Shown here piece by piece: positions 1 through 12,134 of a stretch of DNA of 64,000 nt. Each line of letters opens with the position of its first letter. Position 1 is the first letter of the stretch. The position numbers and the translations under genes are program-made. The DNA is from Cryptomeria japonica (lineage: Eukaryota; Streptophyta; Pinopsida; Cupressales; Cupressaceae), in assembly GCF_030272615.1 (NCBI RefSeq), contig NC_081410.1, positions 287,615,957 to 287,679,956 of the forward strand. The letters are read 5' to 3'. A model generated the notes under the pieces. That model did no database searches and was not told the origin of the DNA. It saw only the letters and a program-made list of their open reading frames with translations.

Positions 1-1230
1 TTGATGTCAACACGAGCTGCTATGGTTGGTTACCGACAAATAGGTTTATGTTACCGATAGAAGATCTAGTTTTACCGACAGAAGAGACTATCTGTTGGAT
101 ACTTTCGACATGTTTGCATCAATGGAGTATGCTTGATTTTATGTGTTACATGTTCCTGGAGCATGTTTTGGTCAGTTGGTATTGAATTGATAATCGAATG
201 CTATCATACACTCTTGTAAACCCTTACTAACATTGGTTTAAGGTTTTACTGACATAGCCTTTACTAAGGAATCTTGACACGATGCATAAGTGGTGTTGAT
301 GCGGCTTCTACATGGATTTTAGGATGTTGAAGATGTTCTTTGATCATACTTTAATAGCTTCAAGACATTGCTTTAGCGTGGTGGACCCAGAATAGGTCTG
401 GTGCCTATCTAGGTTATGAACCGGTATCATGTTAAAGTGTACTCTACACGTTACCAGGATGTTTTAGGATGTTCTATGGATTGGTTATTATTGTTTTGGT
501 CTTAAGATGACATGGCATATCATTTTAATATGGATTTATGTAATGATCTTATTGTAATATCTTTTAGGTGGTCGACCTAATTGGTTTAGGCCTTAGGGTT
601 GGTATAAAATGATGTAAGAGCTCATTGTAGATCATGGTATGGAATGGGGAATAAGTGTCATGGTCTTGAAATGAAATATCATATGCAAAGAAGATTTGGG
701 TGATCATAGGTGGTCGAATTGGGATTGAGGAAGAGGTTAAAGGCCTCTGGTATTGAGCTTAACCGGGATTGTAATCAGACATGGTAGATGTTATCTCTGG
801 CAGTTCATTACTCTGGATTGTTGTCCATTTATCTTGAGGTGGTTATAACCTCTCTGTAGTCAGTGAGACTCTTTTGTAATGAGCAGTGCGCTCTAGGCAG
901 TGTGCGTTCTTGCATGTGCAATTCTCTCATTGTATCACATACTTTATGTAGAAGTATGATATGACTATGGGTAGGCTTCCCACCGTGGTTTTTCCCTTTT
1001 TCGAGTTTTCCATGTACAAATCAAGGTGTTATGTGGTTTGGTTGCTTTGCATTGATTATCTCTTTAATTGTTAAGTTGTATTGTTTACCGGTATCTGTTC
1101 CTACCGGTATTTGTTTCTACTTTACTGGTACTTAATCTTGTTAAAGGTTATTAAGTGGATTAATTGATATAATCTATTAACAATGGATTCACCCCCCCTC
1201 CTTCTTAGTTGTTCACCAGTTATCCTAACA
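1..1230 (+). mobile_element. LTR fragment, Copia-type (5' edge outside window)
   Basis: This is most of a long terminal repeat whose left end lies before the window. It begins with a TGATGTCAA block that sits close to the LTR start in related LTRs here, and has a TATA-like box TATAAAAT at 603-610. From 880 to 1010 it carries the same block seen in three other LTRs of the window (GCTCTAGGCAGTGTG, then CACCGTGGTTTTTCCC). It ends with a C-rich stretch and TAACA at 1226-1230, fitting the usual TGTTA...TAACA ends. No tRNA primer site follows the end, so the junction at 1230 is rearranged. Superfamily is inferred from similarity to the Copia LTR at 54512. Confidence 0.7.
603..610 (+). promoter_or_regulatory. 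TATA-like box of the LTR
   Basis: TATAAAAT in the middle of the LTR, upstream of the R/U5-like block at 880-1010. Its position fits a retrotransposon core promoter; activity cannot be judged. Confidence 0.4.
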
Positions 1231-1239
1231 AGGAGAAGC

Positions 1240-2884
1240 CAGTCAAGGAATCTAGCCTGGCAACTTCCTTAGTTAAATCAAGATAAACTAGAAGCTTTGC
1301 ACCCTCCTCTAGTTCTCATAAGCTAACCAACTCAAAGAAATATCAAGCCAAATAATCTGATAGAGAAGGAAAGAGAAAGAAAGATAAGAGCTCAAGGGTA
1401 TATGTTAAGGATGATTAAGAGACTGAATCTGAAAAAGTTGTGAAGGAAATCAAGTTCAAGGGCACTAAAGAACCTAAAGTCTCTAAGGACAAGCCCTCTG
1501 GAGAAAAGAAAGAAAGCAAGGAGATGAAGATTGATCTAGATAAATTTGGTATGTCAATAGATGAAGTAGAGAAAACTTTGACTATGCAAGGTAATCAGAA
1601 ACCACTTTCTGAGCTTTATGATAAGTTTAATGATGCTGGTCAGAGAATTATTGAGGAAGCCACCATAAAATATTTGAACACATTCAATAGGGCTCTTGTA
1701 GAGATAATGTCAGAAATCCCTAAAAGTTCATATGATATTTTGGAGATGAGAAGAGTTAGTGCTCAAGTTGAGGATGATAGACTAAGAGAGTTTATCTTAG
1801 TAAATCTATGTCCGATGATATCTATGGAAGAAATGAATAAGATACTCAAGGAAGCCACAAAGGAGTTAGAAGAAAAACAAGGATAAATAAGCTTATGATT
1901 GGGAAGACTAAGCAAGTGATTAAAGAAACAAAGAAGATCCTTAAGGCAGTCCTAGAAAGGAACCAATTTGATGTTGTCTTAGAAGAAGATCAAGGCGGTG
2001 GTGATTCATTTGCTTCAAAAGTCCAAGATGTGCACTCCAAAGTTGAACATATTCTTGTAGGTGCTCAAGAGTTGAAAATGGTTGAATTTGAGGATACTTA
2101 GAATCCTCCAGATCACCCAAAAGTTAAAATATTTGTGGAGAGTGAGACTCCAAAAGTAGAAGCAAAGGTGACTGAAGAGAAGGAAGTTGAGATCAAAACA
2201 TCTAAAGTAGAAGCAAGAGACATTGTAGGGGTAGTGAAGGAGTTTTTCGAGAAGGACAAGTAGGAATTGTTTGACCCTAAACTGGTTCAAGGGCCTATCA
2301 ATCTGGCCACTCTTTCTCCCATTGAAAAGTTGTAGCTAGAATCATTTTCTTAGGCTAAGGCAAGGGAAGAGATGCTGAAGTCTCATATTGAGGACAGTGA
2401 ACTACTTAGCCTTGCATCTGATGTCTTGGAGAATATCATGTCTACATTTGTCAAGGAATCATCTGATACTCCCTCCAATAAATTGAAGAGCTTAATCAAC
2501 TCAGTAAGTATTCACTTTGAATATTTAGAGAAGTCAACAAAAGTTGAGGTCCAAAATAAGTTTGATGCAAAAAGACTCTGTAAGTTGAAGGATATGATTG
2601 CAAATGATAGGATTTTGTTAAACACTTGTGTTAAGGGTATTTCAGATGCCTTATCTGAAGGAGGCAGTGTCTACAAATCATGCTTATCATCATCTAAATT
2701 CACTGAGGATACTGAGAAGCAGATTAAGGAGCATGAGAAGCAATTAGCAGGTATATCTCAATCCTTTGATCCTTTGACTACTTTTGTGGCTAGTCAAGAA
2801 GGTCAAGTTATATCTTTGCTTGACAAGATTAAGATCTTAATGCATGATAAGGACAAGGTTTTTGGTAGGGATAGTGAGCTTTGA
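1240..2884 (+). pseudogene. Decayed accessory/gag-like reading frame of an LTR element
   Basis: A lysine- and glutamate-rich coding remnant without a recognised domain. The frame is open at 1440-1886, shifts near 1890, then runs in one frame from 1895 to 2884, broken by four stops that are all TAG. The C-terminal part (2372-2884, about 170 residues) is helical and coiled-coil-like. It is followed by an LTR, the same position the coiled-coil tail of the long frame holds in the element at 42210-51459. No zinc knuckle, protease, integrase or reverse transcriptase motif is present. I infer the 3' end of a non-autonomous LTR element's unknown protein; a host gene is less likely. Confidence 0.55.
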
Positions 2885-2904
2885 GGTCTAATTGCTCCTT
2901 GGTT

Positions 2905-3586
2905 TTGGTAATGTATGATCATTTGTTTTGGTCCATATTATTTGGGTTCGGATTTAGCTGATTGTTTGTACACATTTCATAAAGTGTTGTTTTCTTGGGC
3001 TGACAATGTAAGAGATATAATTTCTTGTTGTGGATATATATTAATGATGTTTTGATCATTTTCAGTGTGTGGAAGGTGTTAGTAATTGATTGTGCACAGT
3101 TTCACATGCGCAGGATAGAGATTGGTGCTCTGAGTTATAGCAGAACAGTGCAACAGAGCAGTGAGAGATGAAGTGTAAGAAATAGTTGTATTGTGATTAA
3201 CCAGAACTGGACTTTGGCATTCAGAGATGCTGATTATCAGTTAGTTCAAATGATCTATAATATTTGTATTTGAGTTGTAGGCAGTGAGCCTCTCTCTTTT
3301 GAGCAGTGAGCTCTAGGCAGTGTACCTGAATGCATGTGAATTCCCTAATTGTAATATTTCTATACTTCTGTAGAGTATACTTATATTGTGGGTTCATCCA
3401 CACTATGGTTTTTTCCTTAACTGAGTTTCCACGTACAATTTTTTTGCTGTTATGGTGTTGTGTTTATTTTCTTTATGTTCTTGTATCTTTCTTTTGTTCA
3501 TATGCATTAAGTGGTTGAAAGAACAGTTCAATAAAGTTAAAGATTACATAATGTTGATTCAGCCCCCCTCCTAGTGTTCCTTGATT
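2905..3586 (+). mobile_element. Truncated LTR, same family as 52525-53638
   Basis: This aligns by eye with the last ~680 bases of the LTR at 52525-53638: a shared GATTTAG-TGATTGT block near 2950, the GAGCTCTAGGCAGTGT block near 3307, a Pol II 3'-end-like ATTGTAATATTTCTATACTTCTG stretch, and the C-rich tail before TGTTCCTTGATTC at 3586. The first ~430 bases of the LTR are missing. LINE sequence starts exactly where the LTR match stops. Confidence 0.65.
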
Positions 3587-4926
3587 CTGCCATTGCAGAA
3601 ACTAGAACTATAAATAAGATCCTAGTTATATATGAAGAAGCGTCTGGGAAAATTATGAATAGTGCTATGAGTTCTCTTTTCTTCTTTAATACTTCTGAAG
3701 TTAGACAGAGGAAGATTGTTGATATTTTGGGGTGCTCCAATCTTGGATCCTTTCCTTTGATCTATCTGGGACTCTCACTTTTTACTAAGACCCCTAAATA
3801 TTTTTGGTTCTCCTTAGTGGATAGGTTTAATAGGAAATTGGTAAGGTGGAAAGGGACTCTTCTCAGCCAAGTTGGGAAAATTCAACTCCTCAAGTCTTCT
3901 TTGTAGAATCTTCTTATCTATGATTTAAGCTTTTCCAAATTACCTTCAAAGTTCATAAATATCATTGAAAAGATCCAAAAACATTTTCTATGGTCGGGGA
4001 TAGAAGAGAAAAAGAGAATCCCTTTAATTGTTTGGGAATCTGTCTACAAATCTAAGAAATATGGTGGTCTTGGATTAAGGGATATCAAGACCTTCAATAA
4101 ATTTCTTTTAGCAAACCAAGTTTGGAGAATGTTTCATAATTTAGAGAATGTAACTCTATATGGCACATTAAATATATACACAATGTTAATTATTTTAGGA
4201 AATTCCTAGAGTCTCAAAATCTACCAAATGGTTCTTCACTATGGAATAATGTTATTAAATTCAGGGACTTAGTAGCTAAGGTTGTTTGTTGAAAACTTGG
4301 TGATGGTAGAAGGATCTTGTTTTGAGAAGATAGATGGCTTGGTCATGAGCCGCTATTTAATAATGTAACTTTCAGGAAATTCATGGATGGTTGCGAAGAT
4401 AAATTTGGATTATATGTTGCTGATTATTGAAGAAATGGATAGTGGGTTAACCTAACTCATGTTAACTCTGCTCATTACCTCTTCAGACACTTCTTTTCTC
4501 TGCTAAAGTTGATCAATACAAGGAAGAAGATTCTCTGGTTTGGAAAGGGTCTTCCTCATGTATTTTTTTGTCTCTTCTATTGTTGCTTTTCTACTCAAGC
4601 TTGTTTACCTCCCCCTATTATGGGCTAAAGCTTGGATTCCTAATCTTATTCCCAAAGTTAACATCTTTGCTTGGATCCTCCTTCAAAATAAACTTCTTAC
4701 TACAAAATTTATGTAAGTGGGGCTTATCTATTCCCAACAGATGTTTTCTCTGTCTAGCTGAGGCTGAATCTATCTCCCATTTATTCCTCCATTGCCCTTT
4801 TACTTCAACCATTTGGAGTCAGATTTTATAGCTCTGGAACCTTTGTTGGGTTTTTCCCGAGTCTATGTTAGAATTTTTTCTCAGTGGAAGGCACCCTCTA
4901 ATAACCATTCTTTAAAGTTGCTTTGG
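3587..4926 (+). pseudogene. L1-type LINE, 3' half of reverse transcriptase plus zf-RVT region (part 1)
   Basis: Translation shows the C-terminal half of a plant L1 reverse transcriptase: YEEASGK, the LGCSNLGSFPLIYLGLSLF block, DRFNRKLVRWKG and LLSQVGKIQLLKSSL (to 3906). After a TAG come KIQKHFLWSGIEEKKRIPL and YGGLGLRDIKTFNK. From 4620 comes the zinc-binding zf-RVT region (PKVNIFAW, then RCFLCLAEAESISHLFLHCPF). Several frameshifts and stops are present and the endonuclease and catalytic YADD region are absent, so the copy is 5'-truncated and dead. The frame ends at ...KLLW (4926), where the CACTA element interrupts it; it resumes at 18138. Confidence 0.9.
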
Positions 4927-5650
4927 CACTAGTATGTTTGGAGTGGTTTTCTGACGAGAATTTATGACGAGCTATGGGATTTCTTTTGTTTTGTCAGATT
5001 AATTTTTTTTTTTTTCAAAAATTACCCCGTGTTCATCAGAATTCGGACGAAAAACCGATGAATATTTCTGACTAGCTATGGGATTTATTTTGCTTTATCG
5101 GATTAATTTATTTTTTTAAAGTATACCCCATGTTCGTCATAATTTAGACGTGTTTAAATTTCACGTCAGCATCCTGACGAACATGAATTTTACCTATTGA
5201 TCGACATATGTTTGTCTGATGTTTCTCACAACCTCTTGATTTCTTCTTACTCATCGAGATAACATAAGCCAATGACCTCTCTTCCTACTAGTCGGTGCGA
5301 GTTATCCTACTAGTCTCATTGGGCATCGAGATAACTTAAAATGTGTTCAGGTGATGGGCATAATTTCCCTAATGTCTTTTCCCTTGGAATAGCTCCTCTC
5401 GATATGTTATGTCTCCTTGGCATAAGCTTTGACCCTTTATTCTCATAACCTTTGCCAATGTGTTTTACTTTTGTTAGTGTCCAGTGAGATAAGTAAGATA
5501 GCATCATTGACTATCGACAATACAAGATTTCTCCATTGTGACTAGTGTGTGTCCTGCTGATGGACTTCATCAGTGTATTCTATCTCGATCACATGCTTCT
5601 ACTTGTGTGTTACCATCAGGTTGACTTTTGCTGATAGTTAAGATTTCATA
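4927..5650 (+). repeat. Left terminal/subterminal inverted repeat of the CACTA element
   Basis: The first ~30 bases match the right end as an inverted repeat. The block around 5440-5640, reverse-complemented, closely matches 17150-17350 (shared AAAAGTCAACC-GATGGTAACAC and GTAGAAGCATGTGATC). Within it a ~110-base unit is tandemly duplicated (about 4966-5060 and 5080-5160, both starting GACNAGCTATGGGATTT). Short motifs of the type GACGAACA / TGTTCGTC recur at 5132, 5178 and 5673, the kind of subterminal motif CACTA proteins bind. Confidence 0.85.
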
Positions 5651-5659
5651 TTTGACGTT

Positions 5660-6667
5660 AGAATTCCGACGAACACGAGATATTTTTAAAAAAAGAAAGT
5701 AATTACACGTCATCATTATACACGGGCTCAGGGTGCAAAAATTGGGAGGAAGCAGGCACAATTGCTACAGATAGATGCTCGACAGCAACTATACAAGAGG
5801 TTGGTCCTTTTGTTCTTGTCATCAAGATTTGTTTACAAGTTCCTTTGCTTTCCTTGCATTGTCTTGTTCACTTTATTTCCAGCTGTAACTAGATTTAATT
5901 TCTAGTAAATGGGCCCAAAGAATAGTAGGGCCTTTGCTTTCAGTTTGAATGAATTGGAATTTAATTTGAATGAAATGGCCCTACAATTCTATGGCCTTTT
6001 CTTTTCGGGTTGGCTAAATCTTTTAAGTTTACTTTTGGTTTTTGTATTTGTCCGAAAAACTTCCATAAAAAGAGGTTCCTAATGCCTCCCTTTATAATAG
6101 TAGGGGCATGAGATTGTATTATGTTTGTATTCCTATAGCAAGAATAGGTTGCATGAGATTGTATTCTATTTGTATTCCTATAGCAAGAACAAATGGGCAT
6201 ATCCCTTGCCCAGATGGTGAACTATCTAGATCATCTATATTCCTATAGCAAGAATAGGAACCATAAGAATGGTTGGAGCCCAAGAAAAGGGAAGAGAAGT
6301 GGGGAGCTAGGGAATATAGGTGGGTAGCCTTCATAGCTTCTTCCCCAACCATCCCCTCCTTGTTTAGGGATGGAAAAGTTAGGTGATTTGGAGCTGCCCC
6401 TACTGGGGCCTCAGTTTAGTGCTACATAAATCTTGAGTTATTCCGTTAAGAAAATTGTGACCCAATTATTAGCTCGAATTCCCTTGCTGAATAGTAGGGA
6501 ATTAGCAACTAGTAATCAAATTATGACCAAATTATTAGCTCGAATCAACTCGAATTCCCTTGCCGAATAGTAGGGCATTAGCAACTTGTTCACTTTATTT
6601 AATGGTATCCGCTTTGGCAAAATATGGATCCTCAACCTCCTTAACCTCTCCATTCTATGAATACCAG
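5660..6667. other. CACTA interior, left of the LTR insertion; no gene recognised
   Basis: No coding region could be supported. The stretch contains small local duplications: a block ending TAGTAGGG(A/C)ATTAGCAAC at about 6460-6510 and again at 6525-6580, and a minisatellite at 6112-6262. Confidence 0.6.
6112..6262 (+). repeat. Short minisatellite, ~45-bp unit
   Basis: The block TGAGATTGTATT followed by TTGTATTCCTATAGCAAGAA occurs twice head to tail (from about 6111 and 6155). A third, partial copy (TATTCCTATAGCAAGAATAGG) lies near 6236. Confidence 0.7.
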
Positions 6668-6688
6668 TTATAAAAACAAGTCACTTCA
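6668..6688 (-). pseudogene. Continuation of the duplicated SPT6-related segment, left of the LTR insertion
   Basis: TTATAAAAACAAGTCACTTC here matches 12684-12704 (TTATAAAGACAAGTCGCTTC). The gag-protease element therefore landed inside the second copy of the SPT6-related segment. Confidence 0.7.
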
Positions 6689-8350
6689 TGATGCAGAGGA
6701 TGGAGGATTTAGTTGCAATCTTGTAAACTAGAATGGAATATGGACCCAAACCCCAACACTCCTATGGTGTTTCAAATGCTCAAAGTGCCTCAATAGGCTC
6801 AAAACTTGTCTTCACCTTAATCAGGTGTTTCCTCCACCTCCACATGAATAAAATAAATTCAAATAACATGTCTCTAAGGTTTTCAAACCCTCAACTCATC
6901 AACTGATACAAAAATCCCAAATCTAGCCCTTCACTAGGCCTAGTTTCCTAGTAGCCTACTGGACTATTTTTGGCTCTTTTCACACACATTTCCCAAAAAA
7001 AAAACCAATGATATTACTGATTTAGATACCCAATATCACCCTCTATCAACACCCAAAATATTGCCTATGGTCATTTTCGAACAAATCACTCAAAAAACTA
7101 TTGTCCCTAGTCACCGTGAGGGCTAATTAGGTCACTTTTGTGAAGGGAGTACCCTCCAAACTCACTTCCAGACTTAATCCTTTTGTACAGTCTCTTTTTA
7201 TGGTCTCAATCCAAGGATTTTCTAGGTTTTAAGTTTTAGTTACACCCCTAGATACCCAAACTCCAAAAACCTCACTAAATCAACCATACAACTAAGGCTT
7301 TCTCAAAATCTCACCTCTAGTCACTTTTGAGGCTCAACCAAAGTGCAAAAACCTTCACAATGGTGTTTCTAGACACTTAAATGTATAAAATACCCCCCTT
7401 TTTCAATCAAATTCTCTACTGCTACACTCTAGCCTTCATTTTCACTCATTTTCAGTCAACTTTCATGTATTTTCAGTCACTTTCCATGGTGTACACCTGC
7501 AACCTCCATTCATTCCTATCAAACATGGGTTAGGAAACTATTGTACATGTTATTAGGAATCCACCCTATGAGAATCAGACCTTTACATTCATAGGATGGA
7601 TCCATACATGCTTGGAAACTCACAAAATTAGTGAGAAATCACTAGTTTTCCTAGGATAGTCAGCAACAAAACAAAAATGCTATCTTTAAAAGAACTTCAG
7701 AATGTGTAAATCATGTAATGAATAGTCAATGGAGTCCCTAAAACATAGTAATATCAATCCCTTCACTTAGCAATGCAAGAAAGCATGAATAACACAAGGT
7801 TTTGATAGCAAATAAAGAGATTTTTATTGATTTTCTGGAATAGTCCGTACAAATCCATACCAGCATCATCCAACCACACAAAAATGACATAAGAGACTTT
7901 ATAAGTCCTTCCCCAACCAACTCCAACTGATCCCCAACTGATTAGAATGATTTAAGTGCTTAAACAAGTCATAATCTACTTTCCCTCCAAAACTGGAACT
8001 AACCATTGGAAATCAAGTTTTTAAATTTAAACTTCATTTCTAATGCTTCAATCAACTAAAACCTATCAAATCAATGGGTTTTAATCATGATATGATCATT
8101 TAAAGCATATTAGAACCCTTATTCAACCTATCTAGACTCGTAGGTATCATTTGCCCATTTACATTGCATTTTGGTCTTTAGCCCTTTATCAGGACCTTTA
8201 GGACTTTTACATAATTTATTAAATTCATCATTACAATAGGCCATTATAGGCTTCAATACATTCCAATCAAATTGATTTGCTTCATGATTCCACCCTTGCA
8301 TCTTCTTAGTCTTCATAGTCTTGTAGGTTTGCCAGGGTGCTCCTGCACCA
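6689..8350 (-). repeat. 3' LTR of the gag-protease element
   Basis: Direct repeat of 10473-12134, 1662 bp, ending at CTGCACCA on the plus strand; the polypurine tract adjoins it at 8351. Confidence 0.93.
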
Positions 8351-8365
8351 TACTCCCCACCAATT
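8351..8365 (-). other. Polypurine tract
   Basis: On the minus strand this reads TTGGTGGGGAGTA directly before the LTR start TGGTGCAGG, the normal plus-strand priming site. Confidence 0.8.
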
Positions 8366-8394
8366 AAACTACTCTTGTCCCAAGAGTGATGCTG

Positions 8395-10419
8395 CTACTG
8401 CCAAACATCAGATTGCTTTTGCCTCCTTACAAACTCAGATTGAGGGATGAAATAATCCCCAAAAGTCACCTTCTTTCTGCTTCTCAAACCTGTAGTCACA
8501 TCACACATTAGATTAGAAACAAAACATGTATTTGGCTGCTCTTGTTTAGGACATTGCTGCTCATAACCAATCTGTACATCTGCTCTTCTCTGATCCACTT
8601 GCTGTACCTGCAACTTCTCTTTCCCACTCACATATCCCTGCTCAACAATAGGACATTTGACTGAACCAACTTGTAAAAAAGACAAATCCCATAAATCATC
8701 ATGAAGAGGACTATTTTTCCTCATAGTCTGCTGCAAATTAACATCTTCCTTCCAACCAATATCTTCTTGTTTTTCAACCTACCTTATCATTGGTAAATGC
8801 TCCCCAAAACATATTATAGGATTCTCTTTCAAGACCTCCAAAGGTAAAGGACTCAATTTATATTTCTGACCATCTTTATGAACCATATATGTGTTATCAA
8901 AACCATCATGTATTGTTCTTCTACTATGTTACCATGGTCTTCCTAATATCAAATGTGCACAAGTCATAGGAACCACATCACATAATACTCTATCTTGATA
9001 TGGACCAATAGAAAAATTCACATAAGCCTTCAAACTAACCTCTACATGTTGTTGTTGGGTAACCCAAGTGGCCTTGTAGGGATTAGGATGGCCAAATGGT
9101 ACGATTCCTAACTTGGTTATCATATCAAGAGACACAAGATTACTATGTGATCCTGAATCAATGATTACCTTACATATCTTTCGTTTGCATAAACAAGTAG
9201 TTCTGAAGATTGTTACCTTTGGTTCTTGCTGAAGTTTCTCACCTTGCCTTACCATCAAGAAGTCACCTTCAAGGACAGGGTCTGCTCTCTTTGATTCTTC
9301 TTTCTTCTCATCTTCTTGTACCATATTCACTCTTCTATCTCTGCCTTGATCTGATTCAATCCACTTCGGACATCTGAATGATTGGTGCCCAATCTCATTG
9401 CAATGAAAACACTTACCTGTAAAGATTCCACTTCCTCTTCCAAATCTGCCACCTCTATGGTTGTATCCTCCTCTTGGTTCTGAAAAACTTTCTTTGCCTT
9501 TCTCATTGCTGCCTTTCCCTTGATCTCTATTACCTCTTCCTATATAATAAATGCCTCCTCTTCCACCATTACCTGATCTTTCTTGTTTTCTTTTCACCTT
9601 CTCTTCTGCTCTAATTGCCAACTGATAACATTCACCTATTATTTTTGGTATTTGTAGACCAATCTCATCTTGCAAATTAAATCTTAAGCCATTTATATAC
9701 CTGGCTACTTTCTCATCTTCTTCCTCATATCCTCCTCTGATACTAAGCTTGTGAAATTGCTCAGTGTAAGCCATTACATCCATCTCTTTTTGTTTCAAAT
9801 TTTGCCTCATCCTCTTCACATGAATGGTATAATCAGATGGTAGGAACTTCTCTTTCATCTAACTTTTCATTCTTGACCATGTAGACACTTTTTTTAATCC
9901 TCTTGCCATCCTATCATTCTAAAAACTAGTCCACCATGTCAATGTTGTACCTCTCAACTTAGTCTTTGCAAATTTCACTTTCCTCTCCTCTTCCATTTCT
10001 TCAAACTCAAAATAGTTATCTAAGGCATCAAGCCATCCCAACACCTCTTCACTATCCATCTTCGCCTGATAGATAGGCAAATCAATATGACTCTTACCTC
10101 CACTACCTTGTACTACCTTCAATAGTCTTACCAATCTCTTTTCTTCAGGGTCTTCTACACCATATGCTGGTTGCTCATGCATTTCATGCATTTCTTCTTC
10201 ATCATTGCCTTCTAGGTTGTCTTGCTCTTCTCTTCTCCTATTCCTTTCAAGGTTATCTATCCTTTCTTGCATAGCTTCTCTCTCCCTTCTCCATTGTCTT
10301 TCTTCTCTTGCCTTAGCCTGCTCTCTTGCTACATCTTGTTCCCTTCTTTCCCTTCTTTCCCTTTCTAGGATTTCCTTCAATTCTTCTAGTTCTCTTGCCA
10401 ACTGATTCTTAGGTGCCAT
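8395..10419 (-). pseudogene. gag-protease polyprotein of the LTR element (internally deleted pol)
   Basis: The start is the ATG at 10419 (MAPKNQLAREL), just inside the primer site. One frame of about 675 codons runs to 8395, broken by four TAG and one TAA, all at positions readable as former Gln codons. Order: an Arg/Glu-rich coiled coil (residues ~10-70), the retrotransposon gag domain (YLNALDNYFEF-like region, then LPSDYTIHVKRMRQNLKQ), an RGG-rich linker, the CCHC zinc knuckle CFHCNEIGHQSFRC (9370-9411), and a retropepsin-type protease with the active-site motif IDSGSHSN (9140-9163) and the ILGRPW block near 8935. The expected reverse transcriptase, RNase H and integrase are absent; a ~110-residue tail (8395-8736) follows. 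Capsid and maturation functions only; not translatable as it stands. Confidence 0.9.
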
Positions 10420-10458
10420 AACTAACTTTAAAAAACCTGCACCAAATCTTTTACTGAT

Positions 10459-10470
10459 GCTCTGATACCA
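10459..10470 (-). other. Primer binding site (initiator Met tRNA)
   Basis: On the minus strand TGGTATCAGAGC, a perfect 12-base match to the plant iMet primer site, two bases from the end of the 5' LTR. Confidence 0.92.
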
Positions 10471-10472
10471 CT

Positions 10473-12134
10473 TGATGTAGAGGATGGAGTATTTAGTTGC
10501 AATCTTGTAAACTAGAATGGAATATGGACCCAAACCCCAACACTCCTATGGTGTTTCAAATGCTCAAAGTGCCTCAATAGGCTCAAAACTTGTCTTCACC
10601 TTAATCAGGTGTTTCCTCCACCTCCACATACATCAAATAACTTCAAATAACATTTCTCTAAGGTTTTCAAACCCTCAACTCATCAACTAATACAAAAACC
10701 CAAATCTAGCCCTTCACTAGGCCTAGTTTCCTAGTAGCCTACTGGACTATTTTTGGCTCTTTTCACACACATTTCCCAAAACACCAACCAATTTTATGAC
10801 TGATTTAGATACCCAATATCACCCTCTATCAACACCCAAAATATTTCCTATGGTTTTTTTTGGAACAAATCACTCAAAAAATTGTTGTCCCTAGTCACCG
10901 TGAGGGCTAATTAGGTCACTTTTGTGAAGGAAGTACCCTCCAAAATCACTTCTAGACTTAACCCTTATGTAAAGTCTCTTTTTATGGTCTCAATCCAAGG
11001 ATTTTAGAGGTTTTAATTTTTAGTTGTACTCCTAGATACCCAGACTCCAAAAACCTCACTAAATCAACCATACAACTAGGGCTTTCTCAAAATCCCACCT
11101 CCAGTCACTTTTGAGGCTCAACCAAAGTTCAAACACCTTCACAATAGTGTTTCTAAACACTTAAATACATAAAATACCCCCCTTGTTCAATCAGATTCTC
11201 TGCTGCTACACTCTAGCCTTCATTTTCACTCATTTTCAGTCAACTTTCATGTATTTTCAGTCACTTTCCATGGTGTACACCTGCAACCTCCATTCATTCC
11301 TATCAAACATGGGTTAGAAAACTATTTTACATGTTATTAGGCATCCACCCTATGAGAATTGGACCTTTACATTCATAGGATGGATCCATACATGCTTGGA
11401 AACTCACAAAATTAGTGAGAAATCACTAGTTTTCCTGGGATAGTCAGCAACAAAACAAAAATGCTATCTTTAAAAGAAATTCAGAATGTGTAAATAATGT
11501 AATGAATAGTCAATGGAGTCCCTAAAACATAGTAATATCAATCCCTTCACTTAGAAATGCAAGAAAGCATGAATAACACAAGGTTTTGACAACAAATAAA
11601 GAGATTTTTATTGATTTTCTGGAACAGTTCGTACAAATCTATACCAGCATCATCCAACCACACAAAAATGACATAAGAGACTTTATAATTCCTTCCCCAA
11701 CCAACTCCAACTAATCCCCAACTGATTAGAATGATTAATGTGCTTAAACAAGTCATAATCTACTTTCCCTCCAAAACTGGAACTAATCGTTGGAAATCAA
11801 GTTTTTAAGTTTAAACTTCATTTCTAATGCTTCAATCAACTAAAACCTATCAAATCAATGGGTTTTAATCATGATATGATCATTTAAAGCATATTATAAC
11901 CCTTATTCAACCTATCTAGACTCCTAGGTATCATTTGCCCATTTACATTGCATTTTGGTCTTTAGGCCTTTATCAGGACCTTTAGGACTTTTACATAATT
12001 TATTAAATTCATCATTACAATAGGCCATTATAGGCTTCAATACATTCCAATCAAGTTTATTTTCTTCATGATTCCACCCTTGCATCTTCCTGGTCTTCCT
12101 AGTCTTGTAGGTTTGCTAGGGTGCTCCTGCACCA
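10473..12134 (-). repeat. 5' LTR of the gag-protease element
   Basis: Direct repeat of 6689-8350 with identical length. It ends (plus strand) CTGCACCA at 12134, followed by the target duplication CTTCA. Confidence 0.93.

Larger units (their letters stand above)
6689..12134 (-). mobile_element. Complete LTR retrotransposon coding only gag and protease (TR-GAG-like, Gypsy-type)
   Basis: Two direct repeats of exactly 1662 bp flank a 2122-bp interior. The 5-bp target duplication CTTCA lies at 6684-6688 and 12135-12139. Read on the minus strand, the LTRs begin TGGTGCAGG and end CTACATCA. A perfect initiator-Met primer site and a polypurine tract sit at the expected ends. By eye the LTRs are roughly 95% identical over the first ~345 bases. 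The interior codes for gag, a zinc knuckle and an aspartic protease, then jumps to a C-terminal tail, so reverse transcriptase, RNase H and integrase are missing. It must rely on a related autonomous element. It inserted inside the SPT6-related duplication of the CACTA. Confidence 0.93.

Noticed and set aside
10205-10405. Plus-strand Ser/Leu-rich frame
   Set aside because: Antisense shadow of the Arg/Glu-rich coiled coil of gag on the minus strand.
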